Under the pieces are notes generated by a model, which ran no database searches, had not been told where the DNA came from, and saw nothing but the letters and a program-made list of their open reading frames with translations. From positions 88,758,665-88,822,664 of the forward strand of contig CM050453.2 in assembly GCA_027563935.2 (NCBI GenBank): a stretch of 64,000 nt of DNA, read 5' to 3'. Each line of letters begins with the position of its first letter. The stretch's first letter is position 1. Of this stretch, positions 12,500 to 21,951 are shown in pieces. The translations under genes and the position numbers were made by a program. The DNA is from Costus lasius (taxonomy: Eukaryota; Streptophyta; Magnoliopsida; Zingiberales; Costaceae).

Positions 12500-13060
12500 A
12501 GACCTAAATTATATCAGCTAACCACCCCCTTTGGGCAGGTAAATTAACTAATATAATATTAATAAAAATTTTATCATCACAAATTTTGACATATCATAAT
12601 TAACTATGAATGAGCCACTTTGGTGACTAAACATTTATAATAATCATAATACAACTATAATGATAAAAGACTGAACCTGATTTATCTTAAATTATATCAA
12701 TTAATTACCCCCTTTGGGCAAATAAATTAAATAATATAACCAAGATAAAAAAAGTGAAAACTTATCTTAATAAAGGAGAAACAATCATTATGAATATCAT
12801 ATCATATTATATCAACTAATTACTCCCTTTGGGCAAGTAAATTAATTAATATAACTAAGATAAAATTCATTATCATTATAAATACCTAAGTACATTATAA
12901 TTAACTATTAATGCGCCACTTTGGCAGCTAAACATTTATAGTAATTATAATTTTAATGTATTATATAATGAGGCTAACATATCTGTATAAAATTATCTTA
13001 TATATACTAATTAATTACCCTCTTTGGGCAGATAAATTAATTAATATAACAAATATAAAA
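12500..13060. repeat. tandem duplication, about 301 bp, in the copia remnant
   Basis: The phrase accccctttgggcaggtaaa (with variants) occurs near 12520, 12705, 12822 and 13015. A second phrase, gccactttgg(t/c)(g/a), occurs near 12614 and 12914. The spacings show a unit of about 300 bp present twice, each with an internal half repeat. It is AT-rich and non-coding. Confidence 0.7.
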
Positions 13061-13659
13061 ATGCAACCATATCATAAATATGTTGGTATTTTAAATCGAG
13101 AATGACATCAGCGACAACAGCCTCATTGCCGACGATTTTGCCACGGACACCACCAAACCTTGCCAGCGAAGAATGCCGACGAGCAACGTCGCCGACAACG
13201 CTAGAAAGCAGGCAAGGATTGGAGAAACCAAATGACGTCACCTTGCACCAAAACAGCGTGCGAACGATGACTAGATGGCAACGAACATAAAGATTAGGGC
13301 ACAATCCCATTTGGCGCCGACGAACACAAGAAAAGGGCAGAAGCCCTATCTTACCAGCGACAACATCGCTGATTCCTCTTAGAAACAACCAGCACCACCG
13401 ATGAGCACCGACAACGTCAGTGACATCACCGACAACACCCAAAAGCAGAATGATGGCAGAAAAACAAATGACATTAGCGACGACATCAACGAGAAATCCA
13501 AATCACAAAACATTGATTTAGTCGGAAATAAAACTGTTATGATATTCTTTCTAAAAAATTCCAAATTCAAATTGTGATTGACAAACGCAAAAAATATCAG
13601 AACAAAATATCTTAATAATGAAATTTATCCTGCATTCTAAATCCATATAAATCTGGAAT
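13060..13659. other. copia remnant leader region, GC-richer part
   Basis: 13080-13500 is rich in gacgac and caacgtc-type words, with a 133-codon minus-strand open frame (13041-13442) that has no domain I recognise. Its position just inside the primer site suggests the untranslated leader of the copia element or an inserted fragment. No gene is claimed. Confidence 0.35.
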
Positions 13660-13667
13660 TGATACCA
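13660..13667 (-). other. copia primer binding site core
   Basis: The minus strand reads TGGTATCA, the start of the initiator-tRNA complement, two bases inside the 5' LTR end. The following bases depart from the canonical site. Confidence 0.6.
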
Positions 13668-13669
13668 CG

Positions 13670-14109
13670 TGTTAGCATATTTTGACATATTTATAAACAT
13701 AAGATCTTTGTATAGACTTAGAACAGCATGAAAGAACAAATATTAAACATACTTGATTGAGCGATTTGATTTTGTTTATCTAAAAATGATTTGTTGCATG
13801 GGTGAAGATCTTCCACTTGCTAGCTCTCTATATGATGGCTCTCAATAGGAAGAAACCAAAATGATTGAGATGTAAGCGGGGACCTACCCTATATATATAG
13901 TAATAGAAAACCCTAGATTACTCCCATCAAGTAGAACGGGTTTTGGGTGCAGAATCCACAATCCGCAAAAGAATTATCCATTATGTTTCCTCTCAAACCC
14001 ACGGGCTACATAGGCCATCTTTCACATTCAATAATGAGATGTTATGGGCCCATTAACTAATTAACAAATGCTCACACAAATCAATAATGTTAGACCAAAA
14101 ATTCCAACA
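13670..14109 (-). repeat. copia 5' LTR (440 bp)
   Basis: The plus strand begins TGTTAGCATA and ends ATTCCAACA, so on the minus strand it runs TGTTGGAAT...TAACA with proper TG...CA ends. It has a TATA-like tatatatag stretch near 13890. The outer end continues into the palindrome at 14099-14204. Confidence 0.75.
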
Positions 14110-14204
14110 ATAATCTCTTAGATCCTCTCTTTGCTCATTGTTCCCACCTGAACAGGTGCGAACGACGAGCAAAGAGAGGATCTAAGAGATTATTGTTGGA
14201 ATTT
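14099..14204. repeat. 106-bp near-perfect palindrome
   Basis: The symmetry axis lies between 14151 and 14152. The outer arms 14099-14136 and 14167-14204 are fully complementary (38 bp). The centre is CACCTG AA CAGGTG, and only a few positions between it and the arms fail to pair. The left arm includes the last 11 bases of the copia 5' LTR and its flank; the right arm repeats them inverted. Confidence 0.92.
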
Positions 14205-14733
14205 GGTGGTAACGGCCGATGCTCGTCGTCGCCACAAAGCTCTCTTCCTCGAATCCTCCTCCCTCCTTTCTTCATCCACTCATCGGACACTTGTAGGAAA
14301 GAGAGATGCTTGCGAATAGATTCGCCCCCGTGTGATCCGTTCGCTACAAGGTTCACGTCCATCTTCCTTGCGTGTGCTGCGTCCTCTTCGCTTCGCTAAC
14401 AAAGCCATCGGCTTTGTCCTTTGTTATGGATTCCTCCGTCCGAGGAAATCGCTGAATTCGTCGAAGCCTTCCCACCACATGTGCGTTGTCTCCAATTTTG
14501 CTGCTCAAGGCAAAGTCCTTTGTTGCTGTGTCCATCTACAATCGAGGGACTCATCGAGGATGTCGCGGACGAGGTCGAATGTCACCGTGAAGATTTTGCC
14601 TGCTGTCCTAATTTGGGTGTTGACCCCAATTTTGAACCGCTCCTCAAGCCTCCAAGTTGATTACTCCAGCGTGGGCTTGGGCCGCCGCCCAGCCCCACTG
14701 CTTTTGGCCTGGTCTAAGCAGATACGGGTGTCA
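14205..14733 (-). repeat. probable 3' LTR of element V
   Basis: The right end, cgggtgtca, begins TGACACCCG on the minus strand and is preceded there by the purine-rich GGTGGAGGAGAATTG (14734-14748). The long open frame on the plus strand through here (14332-14994) crosses this boundary and has no domain, so it is not called a gene. The left limit is unknown. Confidence 0.5.
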
Positions 14734-14999
14734 CAATTCTCCTCCACCCAACTTGGATATCGCCCTTCATGTCTTCTATGGGCGTCTCTGCCGCAACCAC
14801 TACTGCGATGTGTGAACCTCGTGCTCATCGGGGATCCGTCACTCTATGTGTCCCCAATGTTCTCAAATTCGAGGCCGTCAAACTACCTCACTGAATACCC
14901 AAAATCCACCTTGGTGCTTCCTCATGAACCACTTGGACTCCTTCCAAGTGTAGAACCACATAAACCTTCGCTCATCGAAGTAGCTCAATACTGAGGATG

Positions 15000-15930
15000 A
15001 TGTCATAATTGTCCATCTTCGCCACTCGGATGTGATGTCGTCCTGTCCAGTCTCCTAGCTTCACCGGAATGTTGTAGGAGATGCCCATCATCTGCTACTC
15101 TATGGTGTTGATTGTCTTCACCTGATCCACCATAGGTGAAGTGTGCAAACCAAGCTGTGTAGCCATTTGTTCTAATACGAATAGATGAGTCGCACTGGTG
15201 TCAACCCATCACCTCCACCTCGATACCATGTATCTGCTTCAGAACAAAAATTAATCGTGCTCCTCCTAAGGCTGACATTGTTGTGATTGCGTTTATCGTC
15301 ATCGTTCCTACTCGCGTCACTATAGGGTTGTCATCAGCAAACTCTCACTGTACGATTGCTACAATCCGCTCTTAGGTTGGGCAATCGCGCATCCAATGTG
15401 GTCTTGTGTATAAAAATCATGCAATTTTGTCTCAGTCGATGTTGTCCTCTCTCTATAGGTCGATTCTGTTCCTGTCATGTCGGCTAGCCTTAGTAGTGCT
15501 CTCTCCCTCGCTAGAGAGCGATGCTTCAAGGGCGACTTTGTTGCTCTCAGTGAAGTCATACCTGAAGCTCCCATGTCCACCAAGGCCTAGGTCACCTTTG
15601 CAGCCTCTCCCCAGTCCTACAGTGCATGCTGCTGAACTTCTGCCTCAGCCCACGATTGAAGATGTCGAAGGAAGATATGCCTCCGACATATCTAGAATCT
15701 ATAACATCAATGCTGAATAGATTCGGACATACTCTTGGATCGGGCCAGTATGTCAAAGCCAATCCACTGCAACTCTCAACTGAACACCTCCCGTGTCCAA
15801 CTAGATGCTCCTGATGTCGAGCCAAATTTGGTCCTCTACCAAAGCTTCGCATCATCAGAAAGGTATGCGGTGCACACATGCATGCACTCCTGGTTTGGAA
15901 CATGACTGGCAATGAAGAATGCTCCATATC
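15000..15930 (-). pseudogene. gag-protease relic of element V
   Basis: The minus strand near 15370 encodes a zinc-knuckle end, PHWMRDCP, after a frameshift. Below it, at about 15195-15000, is a gypsy aspartic protease with VDTSATHLFVLEQMA, then VKLGDWTGRHH and DNYDIILSIELL. This matches the protease layout of Ty3/gypsy elements with an (L)VDTGATHNF-type active site, here with S in place of G. At least one TAG stop and several frameshifts break it. The part at 15592-15927 is probably gag but has no firm motif. Confidence 0.7.
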
Positions 15931-15999
15931 CCATATGAGGTTCTCCAGTACTTTGGACGATCAGGCTCCTTCAAACGTCGTAGGTTCAGGGATCCGAAC

Positions 16000-16977
16000 C
16001 TTCAGTTTATGATCTTTTTATGGTTGATTGTAACTTCGATTACAGCACCGTGTTTTGTAACTTCTACCCTTCTCCTTTGATTTCTGATACTTTGAAACTA
16101 TGGTTGATTGTAATCTTTCCTTCATGCTAGCTTAGATCTTTTTATGGGACATGGGGTGTAACCCCCTTGGTTTGTTAATGACTAGAGAACATCGATTTTT
16201 GTCAAGTTTAATTTTAGTATGATAATTTTACTTATGTGATGATTTGTCTTTAATTCTCTTTAGTTTTATAAATATGAGCATGTTTTAGAGTTTTGCGAAA
16301 TAGACCAAGAGGTTAATCGTTTGAAATTCGGAACCCTAGGAATCATTGAGTTTGGAACAATCGTAAGAGATTAGGTAGTTCTTCGAATTCTGATTTTTAG
16401 TGATTTTATTGCCATGTTGAATTTCTAATACTTTGGATTGAGCTAATGTGTAGACTTGATTTGATCTTGCACGAGAGTGAGGATCGAGTCGTCGGAAAAC
16501 CATAAGTAAAACCTGTGTTGAGTTTTAGGATGCACGAGAGTGATCCTTGAGATTCCACTTGAGATGATTGACTTAGAATTCGGATGCACGAGAGTGATCC
16601 TTGAGTTCTTTGTTCAATGATTCACTTATCTTTAGCATTGAGAATAGATCTTGCACGAGAGTGAGGATCAATTATCTGCATGATTATCTGCACGAGAGTA
16701 AGACAATACTTTTATAAAGTGAATTAGGTCTTTATAATAACAGAATTAAACTGACAACCTTTATTTCCTTCTAGTCATTAGAATTAAGGTGGATGAAACC
16801 CTAGTCCCATGTTTATCTCTCTGATCATCTTTTAGCATACTTTTCTGCATCTTTTACTTGCATCATATTCGATTCGCTTAGCTAGTGAGAATACAATTAT
16901 TTGGTACTTAACAATAAGGTCTCTGTGGTTCAATATTTTTATTACTTCGAAGTATCCGTGCACTTGCGGACACAATA
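16000..16977 (+). repeat. truncated solo LTR of the Z (Athila-like) family
   Basis: This is the reverse complement of the LTR seen at 26121-27090: the same phrases appear in opposite order, including five copies of (g/t)gcacgagagtga and the terminal gtgcacttgcggacacaa. The LTR start, expected as TGATGACTCC, is missing, and no internal sequence follows. It seems to sit inside the right LTR of element V. Confidence 0.8.
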
Positions 16978-17032
16978 GCTGCCATCCAGCCAAGCTGCTT
17001 TTGGCCCGATCCAAGCGGATACGGGTGTCAGA

Positions 17033-17037
17033 ACTAG
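17033..17037. repeat. target site copy ACTAG (left of W)
   Basis: ACTAG directly precedes the TGTCACGCCC end of element W. The same five bases follow W at 19874-19878 and follow X at 36182-36186. Confidence 0.8.
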
Positions 17038-18038
17038 TGTCACGCCCACTCAAATCGGCTCATCCACATCAACATCCCTGCGTGGAACTGTGCACCCAAT
17101 TCACCCAAAATCGAAATAAGCCATGTAATCAAACTCGCATTGATGTAGTCAACGCCTAGATTCGAATGCCAGCCAAGCTTCTTCGTTTCCACGCCTACGT
17201 GCGCTCGAATGACGCTGTGCACGTCGTTTGCTCAACTGCCGTCCCCGGATGTGGTGGACGGGCTCAAGGACATGCGGCAGGCTCAACAAACCTTCGAGCC
17301 TCAGCCTTCACTGCCGGAAGCTGTCGTGGCCGGAGATGGTGAAGGAAAAGGAGGAAATGTCGCCGGAAACACAGAGGCTCACCGAAGCCGGAGAAGACAA
17401 GGGGAGTAGGGAATTTTCTGTTGATTGATCAGATCAACCTACCTAAACCCTATTACAGCGTCGCTCGAGCTCGCTCACGTCGACAGCACCTCGCCGTCGA
17501 CTACAGTCCTCGCACTTCTCACTACCATTGTCCGGAAACACTCGTCGTCGTCAGAATCGCCTGGGGGAGGCGGAGGAAGCTCGCCGCCTGCGGTTCCGCC
17601 CGCCTCCCCCCCCCCCCCTCTTCTTCCCTCTGGACGGAGTCTCCTGGGGGTGTCGCCGAAGCCTTGCGAGCATGGGAAGCCGCACTTCCCTCCTCCTCCC
17701 TCTCTCGTCCACTCACCTTTGTTCTTAAGGGTGAGAGGACAACGCCGATCTTGGAAGGTCGCCCGCCCGCCAACCGTCTTCCCAAATCCAGCCGTCTGCG
17801 AGTGCATCCGCCAGCCGTCATTGCTAGCCAGGCTTTTCTTCGGAGCACGTTCGTCCGCTGATTGCGCCAAAGCTGCCTCGATTCCTGCCGTTGACTGCGC
17901 GTTGAGGAAGTCGCAGCTGCACCGGTCGAAGTTGGGGGGAGCAGATGCAGTTGGGCGTCCACTTCGCTTGCGTGGAATTGGGCAGTGGCCCAATCCAGAT
18001 TTCCCATGGCTTGGTCCATTTAGGAATTAGGCATCACA
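17038..18038 (-). repeat. 3' LTR of W
   Basis: The LTR is 1001 bp and starts TGTCACGCCC and ends GGCATCACA on the plus strand. Against the other LTR it has many substitutions and lacks a segment near 17900 (the other copy has about 60 extra bases around 19660-19720). GC-rich open frames on both strands are shared between the LTRs and have no domain. Confidence 0.88.
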
Positions 18039-18806
18039 TTCTCCCCCACCAAACTCGGACATCACCCTCGACGTCCTCTTCAGGGACCTCTGTCGGAGCA
18101 CTGCCTGTGCTCCAATCTGATGATGTATGCTGCTGAACCAACCTTGCATGGATTAGACACTCCGTCCAACTTAACACAACCAGGTTCACGTACTAGTGCA
18201 CCACCCTCTCGTACTCCACCCAACCTCCTATGATCCAGCCAGCGTCCTATCATGCCCTTGTGCTCTACCCAACTCAATGCTATCAGGGTCACGTCCATAA
18301 CGCATCATCCCCAGATGCTCCGCTCAACCTGTAGTGATTGAGTTCACGTCCTATCGCACCGAATCATCATGTTCATCAGCAACCTGTACCACCAAACTCG
18401 TAGCCCTGAAAAGAGTCTCGCAGATCCTCATCATTGCCCTCCTGGCGATGGCATCAGAGCTTCCTGCTCTGAAAAGGGCCCCACAGACCCTTGTCAGCAC
18501 CTCGCAGATGCTAGAACCTCGTCACCCGCCCGGTGACGGCATCGGAGCTCTCCTTGTTTTGCTCCGGGAAGAAGTCTCGCAGACTTCTCATTGGCATCTC
18601 ACTCACAGATGCTGGGGTCCTCATCACCTGCTTGGTGACAGCATCAGAACTCGCTGTCCCGGAAAGAGATCTCGGAGACCTCTCTTCGTCGCCCACCTGG
18701 CGACGGCATCAAGGCCAAAACCTTATCTCGGTTGGTGTGCCGCCTACGCACCGCCAGCTCCTTGTGTCACCAAGTCCGCCTAGCAGAACCTTGGCTCTGA
18801 TACCAC
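18039..18806 (-). other. internal region of W with primer site, purine tract and repeats
   Basis: The purine tract is GGTGGGGGAGAA on the minus strand (18039-18050). The primer site TGGTATCAGAGC is at 18794-18805, one base inside the 5' LTR. Between them, 18410-18720 holds three or four diverged copies of a 75-110 bp unit containing gcatcagagctc and tctcgcagac-type words. No open frame here has a recognisable domain. Confidence 0.8.
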
Positions 18807-19873
18807 TATCATGCCCACCCAAATCGGCCTATCCACGTTAGCATCCTTGCATGGAACTGTGCACCCAATTCACCTAAAATCGAAATAAGCCGTGTAATCG
18901 AACTCACATTGACGTGGTCAACGCGTAGATTCGAACGCCAGCCAAGCTTCTTCGTTTCCACGCCTACGTGCGCTCGAATGACGCCGCGAACGTCGTTTGC
19001 TCAACTGTCGTCGCCGGATGTGGTGGACGGGCTCAGGGACGTGCGGTAGGCTCGGCAAACCTTTGAGGCTCAGCCTTCGCCGCCGGAAGCTGTCGTGGCC
19101 GGAGATGGTGAAGTAAAAGGAGGAAACATCGCCGGAAACACAGAGGCTCGCCGGAGCTGGAGAAGACAAGGGGAGTAGGGAAATTTCCGTTGATTGATCA
19201 GATCAACCTACCTAAATCCTATTACAGCGTCGCTCAAGCTCGCTCACGTCGACGGCACCTTGCCGTCGACTACAGTCCTCGCACTCCTCACTGCCATCGT
19301 CCGGAAACACTCGTCGTCGTCGGAATTGCCTGGGGGAGGCGGAGGAAGCCCGCCGCCTATGGTTCTTCCCGCCTCCCCTCCCCCCCCCTCCCCCCCCCCC
19401 TCTCTCCTTCCCTCTGGACGGAGTCTCCTGGGGGTGTCGCTGAAGCCTTGCGAGCAGGGGAAGTCGTGCTTCCCTCCTCCTCCCTCTCTCGTCCACTCGC
19501 CTCCATTCTTAAGGGTGAGAGGACGACGCCGATCTTGGAAGGTCACCTGCCTGCCAGCCGTCTTCCCAAATCCAGCCGTCTGCGAGCGCATCCGCCAGCC
19601 GTCATTGCCAGCCATGCTTTCCTTCGGAGCGGGTCCGTCTGCTGATCCAGCCGGAGATTCCGCCGCTGCCCTAGCCGAAGACCTGGCCGCGGATGTTGCC
19701 GTCGGTTTCGCCGGAGCAGACGCCATTGAAGCTGCCTTGATTCTTGCTGTTGACTGCGAAGTCGCAGCTGCGCCTGTCGAAGTCAGGCCGCGTCCGCTTC
19801 GCTCGCGTGGAATTGGGCGGCGGCCCAATCCAGATTTCCCATGGCTCGGTCCATTTAGGAATTATGCATCACA
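18807..19873 (-). repeat. 5' LTR of W
   Basis: The LTR is 1067 bp. It starts TATCATGCCC, where the canonical TG has decayed to TA, and ends ATGCATCACA on the plus strand. Confidence 0.88.
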
Positions 19874-19878
19874 ACTAG

Positions 19879-20319
19879 TGTTAGGCCCGTTCTGGGTTTG
19901 GGCCAAACGCGTGCTTGCAGCCCAATCCCGAACGCAGCCTGCTTCAGTGGGTAGCGGGTCGGGTTAGTCGGCTACCGGGTCAGGTGACCCGTTTGGCGTG
20001 CGAAGTTCCGTTTGGAGCTGGGTTGGGTGAAGCTTCTCTAGGGCTACAGTGCCCAGCATCGTCGGCGCGACGCTTGGGCTCGAACGCATGTGGTGGCGCA
20101 TCCCTCTCCCCCGATTCCTTCTCCTCTCCGTCGAGTGCGGCTTCGGCGAGGGTTCCGGCAGCGGCGGCGGACTCCGGTAGCTTCCCCGTGTGATGGGTGC
20201 GGCGGTGCAGGAAGCGACGGAGCAATGGGCGGCATTCCCGTTTCCCTTCCTCCTCCTCTTCTTCGGCGTCGCCGGTGGTGGATCCGGCGGCAGTCGCCCG
20301 CCGAAAGTATGTTTCTGGC
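19879..20319 (+). repeat. X 5' LTR, first piece
   Basis: It begins TGTTAGGCCCG after ACTAG. Bases 20032-20319 match 34800-35087 of the other LTR copy. It breaks off at tttctggc, where element Z begins; the next 551 bp of the LTR (present at 35088-35638) are missing from this copy. Confidence 0.85.
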
Positions 20320-21951
20320 ATCCGAATTCTAGGTTGATCACCTCAAGTGGAAACTCAAAGATCACTCTCGTGCATTCGAGTCTCAACACTAGTTTTACTC
20401 AAGGGTTTCCAACGACTCGATACTCAATCTCTTGCAATATCAAATCAAGTCTACACATTAACTCAATCCAAAGTATCAGAAATTCAACAAGGCATTATAG
20501 CTCTCTAAAAATCAGAATTCGAAGAACAACCTAATCTCTTACGGTAGTTCCAAACTCAATAATTCCTAGGGTTCCGAATTTCAAATAATCAACCTCTCGA
20601 TCTATTTCGCAAAATTCTAAAACATGATGATATTTAAGACACAAAGGAGAATTAAAAAACAATCAATCACAAGAGTAAAATTATCATAATAAAATCAGTT
20701 TGACAAAATTAGGGTTTTCTAGCCATTAAGAAACAAAGAGATTACACCCTCATGTTCTATAAAAAGATTAAGCTACCATGATGAAAGGATTACAATAAAA
20801 CATGTTTTTAGAGTGATAAGGAATCGAAAAGAGGGAAGAAAGATTACAAAACAGGGCTATAATGAAATTACAGCCCGTAATTTGCTTTGAACAGCGCTGT
20901 CACCACTGTTGTGTCGATTTCTCCTTCAATTCAACTATGAATGCTCTGGAACTTGAGGTGTGTGTTCTCCTTCACTAGATGAAGCTCTCTATCAAAAATC
21001 GTGGCTAGAGGTGGTCTATAGGTGGAGAACTGATGAACCCTAGAAATTCCGCCTCTCCCTCAATTTCTCCTTGGATTCGTGATAAAATTCGTTTCTTTCA
21101 CTTCTTGTGTTTTCTCCTCTTAAAGACGAGTCCACCGCCTCTTTCGGATCTCAATTTGGAGGTTTGGATCAAAAGATATGGTCTTTGCAAGAATCGGGCG
21201 GAAAAATCAGAATTCTGAGTTCTAAAATACGGCACCGTGACGATTCATACGGCAGTGCCGTATTTCATTCTGTGAGTTCAGGACAAAAATTACGGTGCCG
21301 TGAGAGTTTTTCTCCAAAATACGGCAATGCCGTATTCTTGCCAAATCCTTCTGGTCAGAATTGACAGAAAATACGACACCGTGAAGATTCATACGGCAGT
21401 GCCGTATTTGTGTCAAAACTTTCTGGTTAAATTCGTCCAATTATACGGCACTGTGTACACGTCCACGGTAGTGCCATATTTCTGCTGAACTTTTCTGTTC
21501 TGGATCACCAATGAATACGGTACCGTGTACTTCTACACGGCCGTGTCGTATTCTCGCTTAGGTCTTCTGGATAAAATCAGCGCAAAATACGGTACCGTGA
21601 TCATTCTGGGACAAAATACGGCAGCACCGTATTTTTGTCTGGTTGAAAGCGGTGAAATATGGTACCGTGTATATTTACACGGCAGTGCCGTATTTTTGCT
21701 AGAAGAACCTTTTTGAGTTGAAATTTTATGGGTAGGCTCCTCTTGATGATTAGAACTCATTAATGCATTGATATTACTCGAAAACCAGTGATAATGATGC
21801 TTTTTTACCTGAAATTGATTAAAAACCAAAGATTGTGTAGATTCCGAAGTATTTGGTAAAAAAGGGTATAAAAGCAAGGTAATAGAGTAAGACTATGGCT
21901 CAAAAGACTACCAAATAAGTATGAAAAACACTATGAAATTTGGAGTCATCA
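20320..21951 (-). repeat. Z 3' LTR, truncated
   Basis: It matches 26509-28120 and ends in gagtcatca. About 386 bp, equivalent to 26121-26506, have been lost at the junction with X. The junction bases gc are shared by both parents, which suggests repair by microhomology. Confidence 0.88.
21225..21700. repeat. array of palindromic tacggcaccgtg units in the Z LTR
   Basis: Words of the type aatacgg(c/t)accgtg, a 15-20 base spacer, then acggcagtgccgtattt recur about every 72 bp from 21370 to 21690, with a looser start at 21227. The two words are inverted copies, so each unit can fold as a hairpin. The same array lies at 27412-27870 in the other LTR. Confidence 0.85.

Larger units (their letters stand above)
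11640..14109 (-). mobile_element. deleted Ty1/copia LTR retrotransposon remnant
   Basis: Read on the minus strand there is a 5' LTR (13670-14109) beginning TGTTGGAATT, a primer-like site, non-coding repeats, the last codons of a copia RNase H (about 12490-12350), a copia-style purine tract (11712-11724) and the start of a 3' LTR (at or below 11711). Nearly all of gag-pol is missing. The two LTR starts share only about the first 60 bp, so this may be a chimera of two related elements rather than one deleted copy. The left limit is uncertain. Confidence 0.75.
14205..17030 (-). mobile_element. decayed Ty3/gypsy element V
   Basis: Two related LTR ends, at 14681-14733 and 16978-17030 (shared phrase ctgcttttggcc ... 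gatacgggtgtca), bracket a minus-strand gag-protease relic. The purine tract follows the first end at 14734-14748. No primer site was found, and most of the right-hand LTR seems lost or displaced by a foreign LTR (16000-16977). The left edge is set only by the palindrome. Confidence 0.6.
17038..19873 (-). mobile_element. W: compact non-coding LTR retrotransposon
   Basis: Two LTRs of about 1.0 kb (17038-18038 and 18807-19873) flank only 768 bp. On the minus strand the internal part starts with a perfect tRNA-iMet primer site and ends with a strong purine tract, so it has the sites needed for reverse transcription. It has no gag or pol. The target duplication is ACTAG on both sides. This is a non-autonomous element of LARD/TRIM type, mobilised in trans. 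The purine tract resembles that of gypsy elements such as V. Confidence 0.88.

Noticed and set aside
14332..14994. 220-codon plus-strand open frame
   Set aside because: It runs across the V LTR end and purine tract and lies opposite a minus-strand gypsy element; the translation has no domain.
17421..18030. Overlapping long open frames on both strands (up to 201 codons)
   Set aside because: They lie in a GC-rich LTR of W and recur in altered form in its partner LTR; no frame is conserved over the other.
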